A stretch of 64,000 nt of DNA from Acidimicrobiales bacterium. Lineage in GTDB: Bacteria > Actinomycetota > Acidimicrobiia > Acidimicrobiales > Poriferisodalaceae. A program made the translations under genes and the position numbers. The notes beneath the pieces were generated by a model, which ran no database searches, was not told where the DNA came from, and saw only the letters and a list, made by a program, of their open reading frames with translations. The DNA lies in contig JASLTG010000001.1 in the NCBI GenBank assembly GCA_030743005.1, positions 62,001 to 126,000 of the forward strand, written 5' to 3'. Of this stretch, positions 51,268 to 60,913 are shown piece after piece. Within the stretch, counting starts at the first letter, position 1. Each line of letters opens with the position of its first letter.

Positions 51268-53586
51268 ATGAAGTCAGCGAAATCATCGATATTCCGAAGA
51301 ATGAGCGAAGCCGGCTTGCGTGGTCGGGGGACTGACGTCACTGGACTATTACTGTTCGTAGTAGCTCTAATTTCTTTGCTGGCACTTTTCGGTGACAAAG
51401 CGGGCATTGTCGGACGCTTACTTGAAAGTGTCATGAGTGTCTTGGTGGGAATTTTCCGCTATGTCGTTCCCTTCGCCCTGGTCTTGTGCGCCTATGCGAT
51501 ATTGCGAGACAAACACAGTGAAAGGACCTGGAGGATTGCGTTTGGAGGAGCACTTACAAGTCTTGCCTTCTCAGGCATGGCTCACTTATTAGGTGATGCA
51601 GCAGGGATTAGGACAACGCTTGAAGATTTGCGTTCCTCAGGAGGAATCCTGGGAGCCATAGTGGGGGAGCCGCTTCGCGGAGCTGTGGATGAGCCAGCAG
51701 CGTGGGTGGTGCTCCTGTTAGCTGCCATGTTTGGTGTTCTAATCGTTACCGACACGGGCCTTCGACAGGTATTAGGAGCAACGGCTTGGGCTGCCCGCCT
51801 CGGGGGCAGGCAGATTCGTCGAGGGTTGACCAGCCTCCAAAGCCTTGGTTCTGATCGAGAGGCACCGGAAAGTTCGCGTCGAGATAGACGTGCATTGCCG
51901 ACGATCTCCGCCCCAGGAAGCGGAATTCCTGCCCTCGAAGCTGAGGTTCCTCCGACCTACGACGAGGCCGAAGTAGTTGAAGAAACAGAGCAAGCGGTGC
52001 AATCTGACGAATCAGTTGAAGAGGAACCTGGGCTGCGTTTGCCCGTAGAAGATCTTTCCGACGTTGGCGAATCCCCACCTGAACAGATGGAAATTGATTT
52101 AACAACCAGGCCTAGAGGAGATTGGGAACTGCCAGGGCTCGAAAGCCTAGAAAGATCTGGCTCCCAAGATGTTGATGAGCGTCTCCTCCAAAACGGGGCC
52201 CGGAACCTCGAAGCTGCGCTTGCTAGTCATGGCGTAGAAACCAGAGTCACAGGCATGGAGGTAGGGCCGACAGTTACTCGGTATGAATTGTCGCTTGGTA
52301 AAGGTGTCAAAGTCTCTCGAGTCACCAGCTTGCACAAAGATATTGCCTACGCGATGGCATCAGCCGATGTTCGAATCCTGGCCCCTATCCCGGGCCGCTC
52401 GGCGATCGGCGTAGAGGTTCCTAACGCCGATCGTCATCTTGTCGCTTTGGGAGACATTCTTTCTACCCAGGTGGCGGCAGACGCGACCCACCCGTTGGAA
52501 GTGGCACTCGGCCAAGACATCTCAGGAAATGTTGTGATGTCTAACCTTGCTTCAACACCACACGTTCTAATCGCAGGGGCAACTGGGGCTGGAAAATCAT
52601 CTTGTATCAACTCAGTCATCACCTCATTGCTTATGCGGACGACTCCTGATGAGGTTCGGATGATCCTCATCGACCCTAAGCGTGTCGAACTCGGTCAGTA
52701 TGACCGCCTTCCTCACTTGCTGACTCAAGTGGTGACGAACCCGAAAAAAGCAGCCAACGCTTTGTCGTGGGCGGTAAAGGAGATGGAACGCCGTTATGAC
52801 GTTCTTTCTGAAATCGGGTTTCGTGACATCACCGGATACAACGCAGCGTATGACGAGGGACGACTTGCTTCTGATCTGAACGAAGAGCGCGAATTCGAAC
52901 GCATGCCTTTCGTCGTAGTCGTCGTTGACGAGTTAAACGACCTAATGATGGTCGCTGCACGAGATGTAGAAGATTCCATCACGCGATTGGCTCAGATGGC
53001 TCGAGCCGTAGGAATCCATCTGGTCATTGCCACACAGCGTCCGTCTGTCAACGTCATCACCGGAGTCATCAAAGCGAATATTCCTTCACGTATAGCCTTC
53101 GCCGTGTCAAGCCTCGCTGACAGTCGCGTCATTCTTGATCAACCAGGAGCTGAACGCCTGATCGGGAAGGGAGACATGTTGGTCCTAAATTCCAACAGCA
53201 GCGTGGCTCAACGAGTTCAAGGCTGCTGGGTCAGTGAAGCAGAAATACATCAAGTAGTTGCTCACTGGCGAAGACAGGCGCCCAACACCAATTACATCGA
53301 AGGAGTTGAAGGGTCGAACGTTCGTGGCCCTGTAGTAATCCCAGGAGGCTCCTCTGGAGATGAAGACGATGATGAATTGATGATGCAGGCGATGACGATA
53401 ATCGTGGACACTCAACTGGGTTCAACCTCAATGTTGCAACGCAAACTCAAAGTCGGGTTTGCACGAGCCGGCCGACTCATGGATCTTTTAGAGCAACGCG
53501 GAGTTGTGGGGCCATCTATAGGTTCAAAAGCGCGTGACGTGTTGATGACTCAAGAAGAATTGGACGCGCTGCTCGCTGACCGTTGA
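51268..53586 (+). CDS. ftsK: DNA translocase FtsK/SpoIIIE
   Basis: FtsK pumps DNA at the septum and activates XerCD recombination at dif; xerC is in this window. The 772-residue protein has four or so N-terminal membrane spans (about residues 25-175), a charged linker, then the motor with Walker A GATGAGKSS (437-445), LIDPKRVELGQYD, VVVVDELNDLMM as Walker B, and the C-terminal winged-helix gamma domain (LQRKLKVGFARAGRLMDLLEQRGVVGP) that reads DNA polarity. ATG at 51268. Confidence 0.95.
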   Translation: MKSAKSSIFRRMSEAGLRGRGTDVTGLLLFVVALISLLALFGDKAGIVGRLLESVMSVLVGIFRYVVPFALVLCAYAILRDKHSERTWRIAFGGALTSLAFSGMAHLLGDAAGIRTTLEDLRSSGGILGAIVGEPLRGAVDEPAAWVVLLLAAMFGVLIVTDTGLRQVLGATAWAARLGGRQIRRGLTSLQSLGSDREAPESSRRDRRALPTISAPGSGIPALEAEVPPTYDEAEVVEETEQAVQSDESVEEEPGLRLPVEDLSDVGESPPEQMEIDLTTRPRGDWELPGLESLERSGSQDVDERLLQNGARNLEAALASHGVETRVTGMEVGPTVTRYELSLGKGVKVSRVTSLHKDIAYAMASADVRILAPIPGRSAIGVEVPNADRHLVALGDILSTQVAADATHPLEVALGQDISGNVVMSNLASTPHVLIAGATGAGKSSCINSVITSLLMRTTPDEVRMILIDPKRVELGQYDRLPHLLTQVVTNPKKAANALSWAVKEMERRYDVLSEIGFRDITGYNAAYDEGRLASDLNEEREFERMPFVVVVVDELNDLMMVAARDVEDSITRLAQMARAVGIHLVIATQRPSVNVITGVIKANIPSRIAFAVSSLADSRVILDQPGAERLIGKGDMLVLNSNSSVAQRVQGCWVSEAEIHQVVAHWRRQAPNTNYIEGVEGSNVRGPVVIPGGSSGDEDDDELMMQAMTIIVDTQLGSTSMLQRKLKVGFARAGRLMDLLEQRGVVGPSIGSKARDVLMTQEELDALLADR

Positions 53587-53624
53587 CCTGACACCGACTT
53601 AATTCTCAGAGCTAGTGTCGTTGT

Positions 53625-54533
53625 ATGAGTAACTACGACGTTGTAGCCACCGGATTAGAGTTCCCAGAGGGCCCAATATGTATGGCTGACGGATCCATCG
53701 TGTTGGTAGAAATAAAGCGCGGCACGATTTCCCGCGTTGACCCCGACAACGGATCGGTCGAAGTCGTGGCGCAACCTGGAGGTGGACCAAATGGTGCCGC
53801 ATTGGGTCCCGACGGCGCTTTGTACGTGTGTAACAACGGTGGGTTTACATGGGGAGAGGCCCGCGGGCTCACCATTCCGGGTTTGGTTCCTGATGACTAC
53901 TCATCAGGCCGTATCGAACGCATCGACATAAACACAGGACAAGTCGAAGTTCTCTATGCGGAGGTAGATGGCGAGCCGCTAAAAGGTCCAAATGACCTTA
54001 TGTTCGATTCCAGCGGAGGATTTTGGTTCACCGATCACGGCAAAACTCGATCTCGGACGAGAGATCGCGGTGGTCTTTACTATGCCCGACCAGATGGGTC
54101 CTTAGTCGAAGAAGTCTCCTTTCCCCTCGATGGACCTAATGGTGTTGGTCTATCACCCGAAGAAGACAGGGTCTATGTGGCGGAGACCCATCAAGGTTCC
54201 ATTCTCTATTGGGAACTTTCAGGCCCTGGAGAACTGGCAGGGTCGCCTCACGGTCGTTTCCTGGCTCGCCCTGCAGGGAGAAAACTTTTTGATTCCCTGG
54301 CTATGGATGCAGATGGAAATGTGAGTGTGGCAACCATTCAGACTGGTGGAATCAGCACTTTCACTCCCGAGGGAGAAGAACTCGAATTTTTTGCTGTTGA
54401 TGACCCGCTGTGCACGAACATTTGTTTTGGAGGCTCAGATATGCAGACAGCTTTCATCACCCTCTCGGGAACCGGTCAGCTAATACGGACTGAATGGCCA
54501 CGCCCTGGACTGGCTTTACCTTTCAGTGGTTAG
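53625..54533 (+). CDS. SMP-30/gluconolactonase/LRE family protein
   Basis: The 302-residue protein is a six-bladed beta-propeller of the SMP-30 family, many of which hydrolyse sugar lactones with a divalent metal. The propeller pattern is visible as GLEFPEGPICMADGS at the start, GPNGAALGPDGALYVCNNGG, GPNDLMFDSSGGFWFTDHG and PNGVGLSPEEDRVYVAET. The metal-ligand glutamate (FPEGP) and the asparagine positions (PNDLMF, PNGVGL) are kept. The substrate is unknown. ATG shortly after ftsK. It converges on the MBL gene with an 8-base gap. Confidence 0.85.
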   Translation: MSNYDVVATGLEFPEGPICMADGSIVLVEIKRGTISRVDPDNGSVEVVAQPGGGPNGAALGPDGALYVCNNGGFTWGEARGLTIPGLVPDDYSSGRIERIDINTGQVEVLYAEVDGEPLKGPNDLMFDSSGGFWFTDHGKTRSRTRDRGGLYYARPDGSLVEEVSFPLDGPNGVGLSPEEDRVYVAETHQGSILYWELSGPGELAGSPHGRFLARPAGRKLFDSLAMDADGNVSVATIQTGGISTFTPEGEELEFFAVDDPLCTNICFGGSDMQTAFITLSGTGQLIRTEWPRPGLALPFSG

Positions 54534-54541
54534 AACTTCTG

Positions 54542-55486
54542 CTATGCGACACAATGAGGGAGTTTCCCCCCGTTAAACACGATCATGTCAGCGATCGCAC
54601 CATCGAAGCCAACCCACTCGTAGGCAGCTTCAGAATTCTCTCGATAAGCGACATGAAGGTTCCCGGCCAGCCGTTCACTGTCAGTGAGACTTTCAAATTC
54701 GCCCAACTCAGTCACTAAAGCCTGCTCAACGGGGGTACGTCCGCAGCGGATTCCTTCGGCGGCTGTCTCCTGCACGAATTCGAGGTACGCCCTCTGACTG
54801 GTTAAGACCTCCCGGATTTTGGCCCCAGAAAACGCCGGCCCGTGGCCAGGGACAACCACCTCCGCGCCCGTATTCCCTATGACCCCGAGAGCATCGAGTG
54901 TTCCCTGCACTGACCCGAACAAGGCGAACGGGGTACCGCCATGAAAGATCAGGTCTCCGGTAAAAAGAACGCCTCGGTCCGGTACCCAGGCCAAGACATC
55001 TCCATCGGTGTGGGCTACGTAACCCAAATCAAATAAGTCGACTGTTAAGTCATCAAGATGGATTTGAGTGGTGCCCTCAAAGGTAATGTCAGGAGCACGG
55101 AATTGTAGAGCTCCCCACTCAACTGACGGAAAGGCTGCTCGGTAGTCAGGAATACCGGTGGCCATCATGACGTCTCGGCAAGAAGTGTGGCTGATGATCG
55201 TTGCATCTGGAAACAGGTAGTTGCCGTGGGTGTGATCTGCATGGTGATGGGTATTAACCAACAGAGTCACCGGATTAGAAGTTACTGACGCGATGGCGTC
55301 AATGTAGGCACGGTTTCTGCGTTCCGTTGAAGTGGTATCAATACTGACCACTCCACTCTCGCCCACTATGAATCCCGTGTTGTTAATAAACCAGGTTCCA
55401 TCAGGTTGTACATAGCTAAATACATCAGCAGCTACTTCCTCTAATAGCCCCGGGCCGAGGTTGTCGTGTAAGTAATTCGTGCTCAT
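54542..55486 (-). CDS. Metallo-beta-lactamase fold hydrolase
   Basis: The 314-residue protein has the metal motif of the superfamily, HHHADH (80-85, giving H80, H82, D84 and H85), followed by HGN, then VLFTGDLIFHGG and VPGHGPAF, which supply the later histidines and the bridging aspartate. The C-terminal ~100 residues are helical (YLEFVQETAAEGIRCG), as in SoxH/quinoprotein-relay type and related MBL hydrolases. Substrate unknown. It is divergent from the P450 gene with about 50 bases between starts, so they may share a control region. Confidence 0.85.
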   Translation of the reverse strand: MSTNYLHDNLGPGLLEEVAADVFSYVQPDGTWFINNTGFIVGESGVVSIDTTSTERRNRAYIDAIASVTSNPVTLLVNTHHHADHTHGNYLFPDATIISHTSCRDVMMATGIPDYRAAFPSVEWGALQFRAPDITFEGTTQIHLDDLTVDLFDLGYVAHTDGDVLAWVPDRGVLFTGDLIFHGGTPFALFGSVQGTLDALGVIGNTGAEVVVPGHGPAFSGAKIREVLTSQRAYLEFVQETAAEGIRCGRTPVEQALVTELGEFESLTDSERLAGNLHVAYRENSEAAYEWVGFDGAIADMIVFNGGKLPHCVA

Positions 55487-55535
55487 AAACAGAGCCTACG
55501 TGCACGACTACCCCCTCTGGATCTACGCTTATGGA

Positions 55536-56723
55536 ATGAGCAATGTTTCTGACCATGAACGAGACATAGATGTATTCGGTCCTGAATATGTACAAGAAGC
55601 TCCCGAGGTCTGGAAGCGGCTGCGTTCCGAGTGCCCGGTAGCCCATACATCGCTTAATGGAGGCGGCTGGCTTCCCACTGACTATGAGAATATTTCATCG
55701 GTCGCTTACGACACTGAAACGTTTTCGTCTCGAGACATCGGTGTAGCGCGCACCCCTGAAGGTGTGAGCTTACTTGTCGCCCCTCCGATTACTTCTGACC
55801 CACCGTTTCATACAGACGCCCGCCAAATGTTGTTGCCTTACTTCGCACCTAAAGCGGTGGAAGAAATGAGGGAAATCACTCGGAGTATCGCTACTGAACT
55901 ACTTGATGCAATCGACCCCTCAGACATTGTTGACGCTGCTGAGCAATATGCCAGGTACATACCAGTTCGAGTTATTGGAGCGATGATCGGCCTGCCAGAA
56001 GAAGATTGCGAGATGTTCACGAGGTGGGCGACAGATATTTTGCAAAGCCACCCAGAAACAGAATGGGAGCGTTTAAGCACAGCAACCAAGGAAATTCTTG
56101 AGTACTTCGATAAGACAATTGCGGACCGTCGCGCAAACCCTCGTGATGACTTGATAAGCAAACTCCAAGCAGAGACGCTTCCCAATGGCGACCCGCTCAC
56201 CGACAAACATATTTTGGGGACATGTTTTCTGTTGCTGGTCGCTGGTATCGACACGACGTGGAGTTCGATAGCGTCAAATCTCCTTCACCTGGCAACGCAT
56301 GAAAATGATCGACGACGATTGGTTGAAGAGCCGGAATTGATTCCTACCGCGGTGGAAGAGTTTTTGCGGGCCTATTCACCGGTAACCATGGCACGCGTTG
56401 CTGATGAAGACACAGAAATTGCCGGTTGTCCTGTTATGGCTGGAGAGAAAGTGTTTTTGCCATTTGGGGCTAGTAATCGTGATCCGGATATGTTTGACGA
56501 CCCAGATGAGGTGGTCATCGACCGACAAGAAAATCGTCACTTTGCCTTCGGTATCGGTATTCACCGGTGCCTCGGCTCGAATCTGGCCCGGATGGAACTT
56601 GTGGTGGCAATGGAAGAATGGTTAAAGCGCTTCCCAGAGTTCTCATTGGCTGAAGAGTCTGAGGTTCAGTGGGGCGGAACTCAGGTTCGAGGTCCGCGCT
56701 CTGTGCCTATTCGCGTGGGATAA
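55536..56723 (+). CDS. Cytochrome P450
   Basis: This soluble haem mono-oxygenase has 395 residues. It carries the I-helix oxygen-activation motif AGIDTT (236-241), a K-helix ExxR in EEFLRAY, and the haem-ligand loop FAFGIGIHRCLGSNLAR with C345. No electron-transfer partner (ferredoxin or reductase) is encoded nearby. The sequence pattern is of bacterial class I P450s that act on terpenoids, steroids or xenobiotics; the substrate is not readable. The ATG at 55536 is used because the longer frame from 55479 adds residues lying in the divergent promoter and the neighbouring gene. Confidence 0.92.
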   Translation: MSNVSDHERDIDVFGPEYVQEAPEVWKRLRSECPVAHTSLNGGGWLPTDYENISSVAYDTETFSSRDIGVARTPEGVSLLVAPPITSDPPFHTDARQMLLPYFAPKAVEEMREITRSIATELLDAIDPSDIVDAAEQYARYIPVRVIGAMIGLPEEDCEMFTRWATDILQSHPETEWERLSTATKEILEYFDKTIADRRANPRDDLISKLQAETLPNGDPLTDKHILGTCFLLLVAGIDTTWSSIASNLLHLATHENDRRRLVEEPELIPTAVEEFLRAYSPVTMARVADEDTEIAGCPVMAGEKVFLPFGASNRDPDMFDDPDEVVIDRQENRHFAFGIGIHRCLGSNLARMELVVAMEEWLKRFPEFSLAEESEVQWGGTQVRGPRSVPIRVG

Positions 56724-56724
56724 C

Positions 56725-57951
56725 TCAGCCTGGATTGAGACGTTCGGATGTGTCCTTCCGAACCATCGTAAGGATCACTATTACGGCGAGCGCTGTGTAT
56801 AAGGCGTAGCCGATGGCTAGTGGCGTGACGGTTGAGGTTATTTGGCGATCGATGATCGCTCCTAGTAGCGCTCCGATAGCTAGCGTTATGAACCCGATTG
56901 TTGAGGCTGCGGTCCCAGCAAGGGCTCCCATGGGTTCAAGGGCCATAGTGGTCATAGTTGGCATCATCACAACCATGGCCGCTATTTGGGCTGTCATTAG
57001 CGCCATCCAAAGGCCTACCGGGGGTATACCGTCCGTCGAAAGGGCCAAGGTCAACATGAGTAAACTGACTCCCATCTGGAAAGCCAGTGCACCATGTCCG
57101 AGACGTCTCGCTCCTATTCTCCCCACGACGCGAGACCCCGTCAGGGCGACGGCAGCCATTACGCCCATAGTGATGCTGAAGTAAGGAACGAACCAGGTTG
57201 GTTTTTTGAAGATCTCGCTAATGATTAGTTCGGAACTACTTAGGAAGCTATAGAACGCTCCACCTGAGAACAGGAGGGTTAGCGCGTAGCCAATCGTTGT
57301 TCGGTTCTCGAATACGACTCTGAGCCCCTGTTTCGTGCCAGAAAAACTGAGGTCACGTTGGTTGGCACTATCTAGTGACTCCGGAATTCTGAAGGACCAA
57401 ATCCAGATAACAACGGCGATAACTAAGCCGAAAAGCATCGTTAGTCGCCAAGATCCTCCCCTCCGGACGAGTAGGTCTCCAAGCACCGGCGCTAAGACTG
57501 GTCCGGCAAAAAAGATGGTTTGGACGATGGCCATCACGCGAGCCATATCGTCACCCTCGAATTTGTCTCGGATCATGGCTTGGCTGATGGTGCGGGGAGC
57601 TGCACAGCCAATTCCCCAAAGCACTCTGGAGGCTAGGAGAAAGCCTAGGTTCGGTGCCAAGGTGGACCCGAGCGCTCCTAAGGCAAACAGGGCGATGCCG
57701 CCTCTTATTACAGGGATACGTCCGTAAGTATCTGCCAACGGACCGTAAATGGGCATTCCGATAGCCATGCCTACGAAAATGCAAGTGATAGTTAGGCCTG
57801 GAAGGTTTGAAGTGGGCTCCATACCAAAGGCTGACCGTAAATCGGCAAAGGCAGGGAGCAGCATGTCAATCGATAGAGCGATAGCGCTGGTTAAAAGAGC
57901 AGTGAACGCGATGAATTCGCGCTCACCTTGACGACGAACTGAATCAGTCAC
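56725..57951 (-). CDS. MFS transporter, Bcr/CflA-like drug exporter
   Basis: The 408-residue protein has 12 predicted membrane spans, and the first loop DMLLPAFADLRSAFGM resembles the Bcr/CflA group of drug:proton antiporters. The loop between spans 2 and 3 carries the MFS motif GPLADTYGRIPVIRGG. It is the last gene of a four-gene minus-strand run, starting one base after the serine hydrolase stop, so export of the operon's product or substrate is plausible. GTG start. Confidence 0.87.
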   Translation of the reverse strand: MTDSVRRQGEREFIAFTALLTSAIALSIDMLLPAFADLRSAFGMEPTSNLPGLTITCIFVGMAIGMPIYGPLADTYGRIPVIRGGIALFALGALGSTLAPNLGFLLASRVLWGIGCAAPRTISQAMIRDKFEGDDMARVMAIVQTIFFAGPVLAPVLGDLLVRRGGSWRLTMLFGLVIAVVIWIWSFRIPESLDSANQRDLSFSGTKQGLRVVFENRTTIGYALTLLFSGGAFYSFLSSSELIISEIFKKPTWFVPYFSITMGVMAAVALTGSRVVGRIGARRLGHGALAFQMGVSLLMLTLALSTDGIPPVGLWMALMTAQIAAMVVMMPTMTTMALEPMGALAGTAASTIGFITLAIGALLGAIIDRQITSTVTPLAIGYALYTALAVIVILTMVRKDTSERLNPG

Positions 57952-57952
57952 T

Positions 57953-59122
57953 TTAAGAAGTCACGGTTTCGTAGATAGCCCGTTCCAATTGTTCTAGGAG
58001 ATTCCCAACTTGAGGAATCATGAAAGGGAGGGTTTGAGTCATCAGGAGTGCCCCAAGACCTGTTTTGGGGTCGACCCAGAAGTGGGTGTTGCACAGCCCT
58101 GCCCAACTTAACGAGCCTGCTTGGCGGCCTCCATTAACATCCTCTTCGTTTATTTGAAATGTCAGGCCCCAAGACTTGGGGGTTCCGGACATGAACTCAA
58201 AGTCGGCACTCACCTTTTGATTTTGAGATACGACGGGTGATACCCGTAAGCCGCCCATGCTGTTGCTGGACATCAACGAAACGGTCTGTGGGGATAACAG
58301 GCGTTGACCTGCTAATTCTCCGCCACGTAAGAGCATCTGCATAAATTTTGCATAGTCGGTCACTGTGGAGAAGAGCCCACCACCACCACTGTCGAACTCT
58401 GTTTTTCGTGTCTTTTCGCTTGAAATTAGTGCGTTCCAGGTGTCCCCGTTAAGCACATGGGTGGCAGCTCGGCGGTCTTGCATATCTGGGCGACAGTCAT
58501 ATGCGGTGTTGGTCATCGCTAACGGATCGAAGATCTCTGCCTGCATCCACTCTGCGAGTGATACGTCGCTCACTGCTTCAAGTAGCTGACCCGCCCAGTC
58601 GATCCCGATCCCGTATTCCCAACGAGTTCCAGGATCGAACGAGAGTGGTTGGCGCAAAGAATCAAGTTTGCCACTACCGGTCCCGGGGTTTCCGGTGCAG
58701 TCCTTCCAAGCTGCCATCTCTGAATTCCAAACCTCATATGTGAAGCCAGAGGTATGGGTGAGCAGGTTACGCAGAGTTACTGGGTGACTTGGGGGGCGCA
58801 AAAGTGGTTTGGTTTGGCTGAAACCCTCGAGGACCTGAACTTCTCCGAGCCACGGGATTATTTCCGCAGCGGGCTGGTCGAGCGTAAGTAAACCGCGCTC
58901 TACAGCCTGCATACATGCGGCCCCGGTTATTGGTTTTGTCATCGAAGCGATTTGAAAGACCGTGTCATCGGTCATTGGGTCTTGGTTCGTTTCTGATCTG
59001 ACTCCGTGAGAACGAACGCTCATCAGCCCATCTTGGTTGACTACAGCTGCTATGGCCCCGGGAACGATCTTCTTCTCGATTGCTTTGGTGATGCAATTGT
59101 CGATTGCCTTATCCAGGTTCAC
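57953..59122 (-). CDS. Serine hydrolase, beta-lactamase class C/EstB family
   Basis: The 389-residue protein has the serine-lysine nucleophile motif SMTK (60-63, after VFQIA) and the second catalytic region WEYGIGIDWAGQLLE, as in esterases of the class C beta-lactamase family. It ends with the WVDPKTGLGALLMTQTLP block. No signal peptide is present, so it probably acts in the cytosol on an ester. The GTG at 59122 overlaps the upstream stop (GTGA), favouring that start over a TTG at 59143. Coupled translation with the PhyH gene suggests they act in one pathway. Confidence 0.85.
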   Translation of the reverse strand: MNLDKAIDNCITKAIEKKIVPGAIAAVVNQDGLMSVRSHGVRSETNQDPMTDDTVFQIASMTKPITGAACMQAVERGLLTLDQPAAEIIPWLGEVQVLEGFSQTKPLLRPPSHPVTLRNLLTHTSGFTYEVWNSEMAAWKDCTGNPGTGSGKLDSLRQPLSFDPGTRWEYGIGIDWAGQLLEAVSDVSLAEWMQAEIFDPLAMTNTAYDCRPDMQDRRAATHVLNGDTWNALISSEKTRKTEFDSGGGGLFSTVTDYAKFMQMLLRGGELAGQRLLSPQTVSLMSSNSMGGLRVSPVVSQNQKVSADFEFMSGTPKSWGLTFQINEEDVNGGRQAGSLSWAGLCNTHFWVDPKTGLGALLMTQTLPFMIPQVGNLLEQLERAIYETVTS

Positions 59123-60048
59123 CGCTCCAAAGCCTCTCGCCAAGGCGTCGCGTCGATCCCGTGGTACCGGTCTTCTAGTGCGTCAACAAGTTCAGTCGTC
59201 CAGAATGGATGTCCGGGCTTTGGTGCACCAAAAAGAGCGAGTTCGTCAGGGGTACAACTTGCTGCAAACTTGGACCAAGGCCCACGGTTCGCATTTTGTT
59301 GAAAACTGTCAAACCCGATCCACTCATGATGAGCATGCTTAAATGCGATGTTCATCAGAAACCTTGACCCTCCCTCTCGAGTTAAGTTCACTCCTCGGTG
59401 CCACACATCGGTCCGGTAGGCAAGGTAAGAGCCTCGACGACCCGCAGCAGATTGAGGTGCGGAGCCTGGCGGAGAATCACCGAGGTTGAGCACCTCAGTT
59501 GGTCCCACTCCGTCTTCGACATCGGAAAGATACAAAAAGCCGAGCATGTTCCACCAGCCCGGTTCGACGCGGTCGGGAACGATCGTGTGGTTGCGATCTT
59601 GATGGAAAGGCTGCTCGTAGTCGGTAACCCCAGTGTATTTGCCCCATATTCGCGCTTGATACAGACGGATATCCTCCGAGCCCATTGCGCGTTGAGCGAA
59701 ATCAACTACCCGCGGATGGATCTGGAGCCGATTGAGGAGGTGAGAGTCGTAAGGGAAGAGCACATGTCCCAAAAATTGACGTAAGCGAAATTCTGCCCCG
59801 GCGGTGTCGCCCTGGTTGAGTCCGTGTGATGTTCCTTGGCGTGAAGGTTGATACCGCGCGTCTGTACTCTCATTTTCAAAGTGTGCAAGGGCTTCAGGGT
59901 TACCCGAGTGATAGTCAGACGGATGAGGGAAATGCCCCCAGAGTTCTTCTACAGCAGCATCTATTTCTTCGACAGGTACTAAATCGTGGACGACGGTCCA
60001 GCCTCGGGTCTGCCATTGTTCAATAGCTGTTTCGATATCGGTGCTCAC
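59119..60048 (-). CDS. Phytanoyl-CoA dioxygenase (PhyH) family protein
   Basis: The 309-residue protein belongs to the non-haem iron/2-oxoglutarate dioxygenases. The facial triad is visible as H149 and D151 in PFHQD and H217 in VWHRG, with a downstream arginine (in TREGGSR) to bind 2-oxoglutarate. Members hydroxylate fatty acyl chains, small molecules or halogenated compounds; the substrate is unknown. It is the second gene of the minus-strand operon, 36 bases after the SDR, and its stop overlaps the hydrolase start. Confidence 0.85.
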   Translation of the reverse strand: MSTDIETAIEQWQTRGWTVVHDLVPVEEIDAAVEELWGHFPHPSDYHSGNPEALAHFENESTDARYQPSRQGTSHGLNQGDTAGAEFRLRQFLGHVLFPYDSHLLNRLQIHPRVVDFAQRAMGSEDIRLYQARIWGKYTGVTDYEQPFHQDRNHTIVPDRVEPGWWNMLGFLYLSDVEDGVGPTEVLNLGDSPPGSAPQSAAGRRGSYLAYRTDVWHRGVNLTREGGSRFLMNIAFKHAHHEWIGFDSFQQNANRGPWSKFAASCTPDELALFGAPKPGHPFWTTELVDALEDRYHGIDATPWREALER

Positions 60049-60084
60049 TGTTGGGCAGACTAGCTGGGTTCAGGCGTCTGACGG

Positions 60085-60852
60085 TTAACGAGCGCCTTGG
60101 GCGTCATGAACTCGAATCGTTGCTCCTGTGACGAAATCAGATGAAGGGGACACTAAATAGAGCAGCGTGCCGTCTAGTTGGGAGGGTTTACCCAACCTCT
60201 TTCGCGGAAACCCGGCGGTTATGTCGCCCATTCTTTCGAGCATGCCGTCCATCATTTCGCTTTCAAAGGCGCCGGGGGCGATGCAGTTGACGTTGACGTC
60301 GTATCTTGCAAATTCCAAGGCCAACATTTCTGTCATCCGGACAACAGCACTTTTTGTAATCGCGTACCAAGAGGTTCCTACGCCAGCGCTGAAAGCGGCG
60401 CCAGAGGCGATATTGACGATTCGGCCTGGAAGCTCTGCCTCTTTGAGGCGTCGAGTGACTTCACTTGCTAGGTGAAATAGAGAAGTCAAGTTCGTCGCTA
60501 CCATTTCATCGACGAACGCCGGGTCCATGTTCAACGCGAGTTGAGCGTCAGGTTTGCCAGCATTGTTGACGAGAATTTGAGTAGGTCCAAGTTCTTTTTC
60601 CACGTGATCCACTGCAGCGAACAGCGCATCTGTATCCGTGACGTCAAGTGGAACAGGCAAGACTTCTGCACCGGTGCTTCGCAGCTCTTCGGCAAGTGCT
60701 TCGAGTCGCTCAACTCGACGCCCCGCGATTGCGACACTGGCGCCGGATGCAGCTAAAACCTGCGCGAACCTGTATCCCAAGCCGGACGTAGTGCCAGTAA
60801 TAAAGGCTGTCTGACCAGTTAGGTCTGTCGAAAAGTTCGGCGTATCTGACAT
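60085..60852 (-). CDS. Short-chain dehydrogenase/reductase (minus-strand operon)
   Basis: The 255-residue protein is a classical SDR with cofactor motif TGTTSGLG (19-26), NNAG (96-99), S150 in NIASG, and catalytic Y163/K167 in SWYAITKSAV. The arginine R45 after the second strand (IAGRR) favours NADP(H). It is the first gene of the SDR-PhyH-hydrolase-MFS run and starts 92 bases from the divergent SDR. The two SDRs are clearly different paralogues. ATG at 60852. Confidence 0.88.
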   Translation of the reverse strand: MSDTPNFSTDLTGQTAFITGTTSGLGYRFAQVLAASGASVAIAGRRVERLEALAEELRSTGAEVLPVPLDVTDTDALFAAVDHVEKELGPTQILVNNAGKPDAQLALNMDPAFVDEMVATNLTSLFHLASEVTRRLKEAELPGRIVNIASGAAFSAGVGTSWYAITKSAVVRMTEMLALEFARYDVNVNCIAPGAFESEMMDGMLERMGDITAGFPRKRLGKPSQLDGTLLYLVSPSSDFVTGATIRVHDAQGAR

Positions 60853-60861
60853 TGGTTCCCC

Positions 60862-60889
60862 CAGAAGAGTAAGGATTGTTGCTCTTCTG
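60862..60889. promoter_or_regulatory. Inverted repeat I in divergent promoter region
   Basis: CAGAAGAG at 60862-60869 is mirrored exactly by CTCTTCTG at 60882-60889 (8 bp each side, 12-base centre). It lies 10-37 bases upstream of the minus-strand SDR start, in the leader or promoter of that operon. It may be an operator or an mRNA hairpin. Confidence 0.4.
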
Positions 60890-60913
60890 TCTAGGCGCGG
60901 GAGGAATGGTCGT

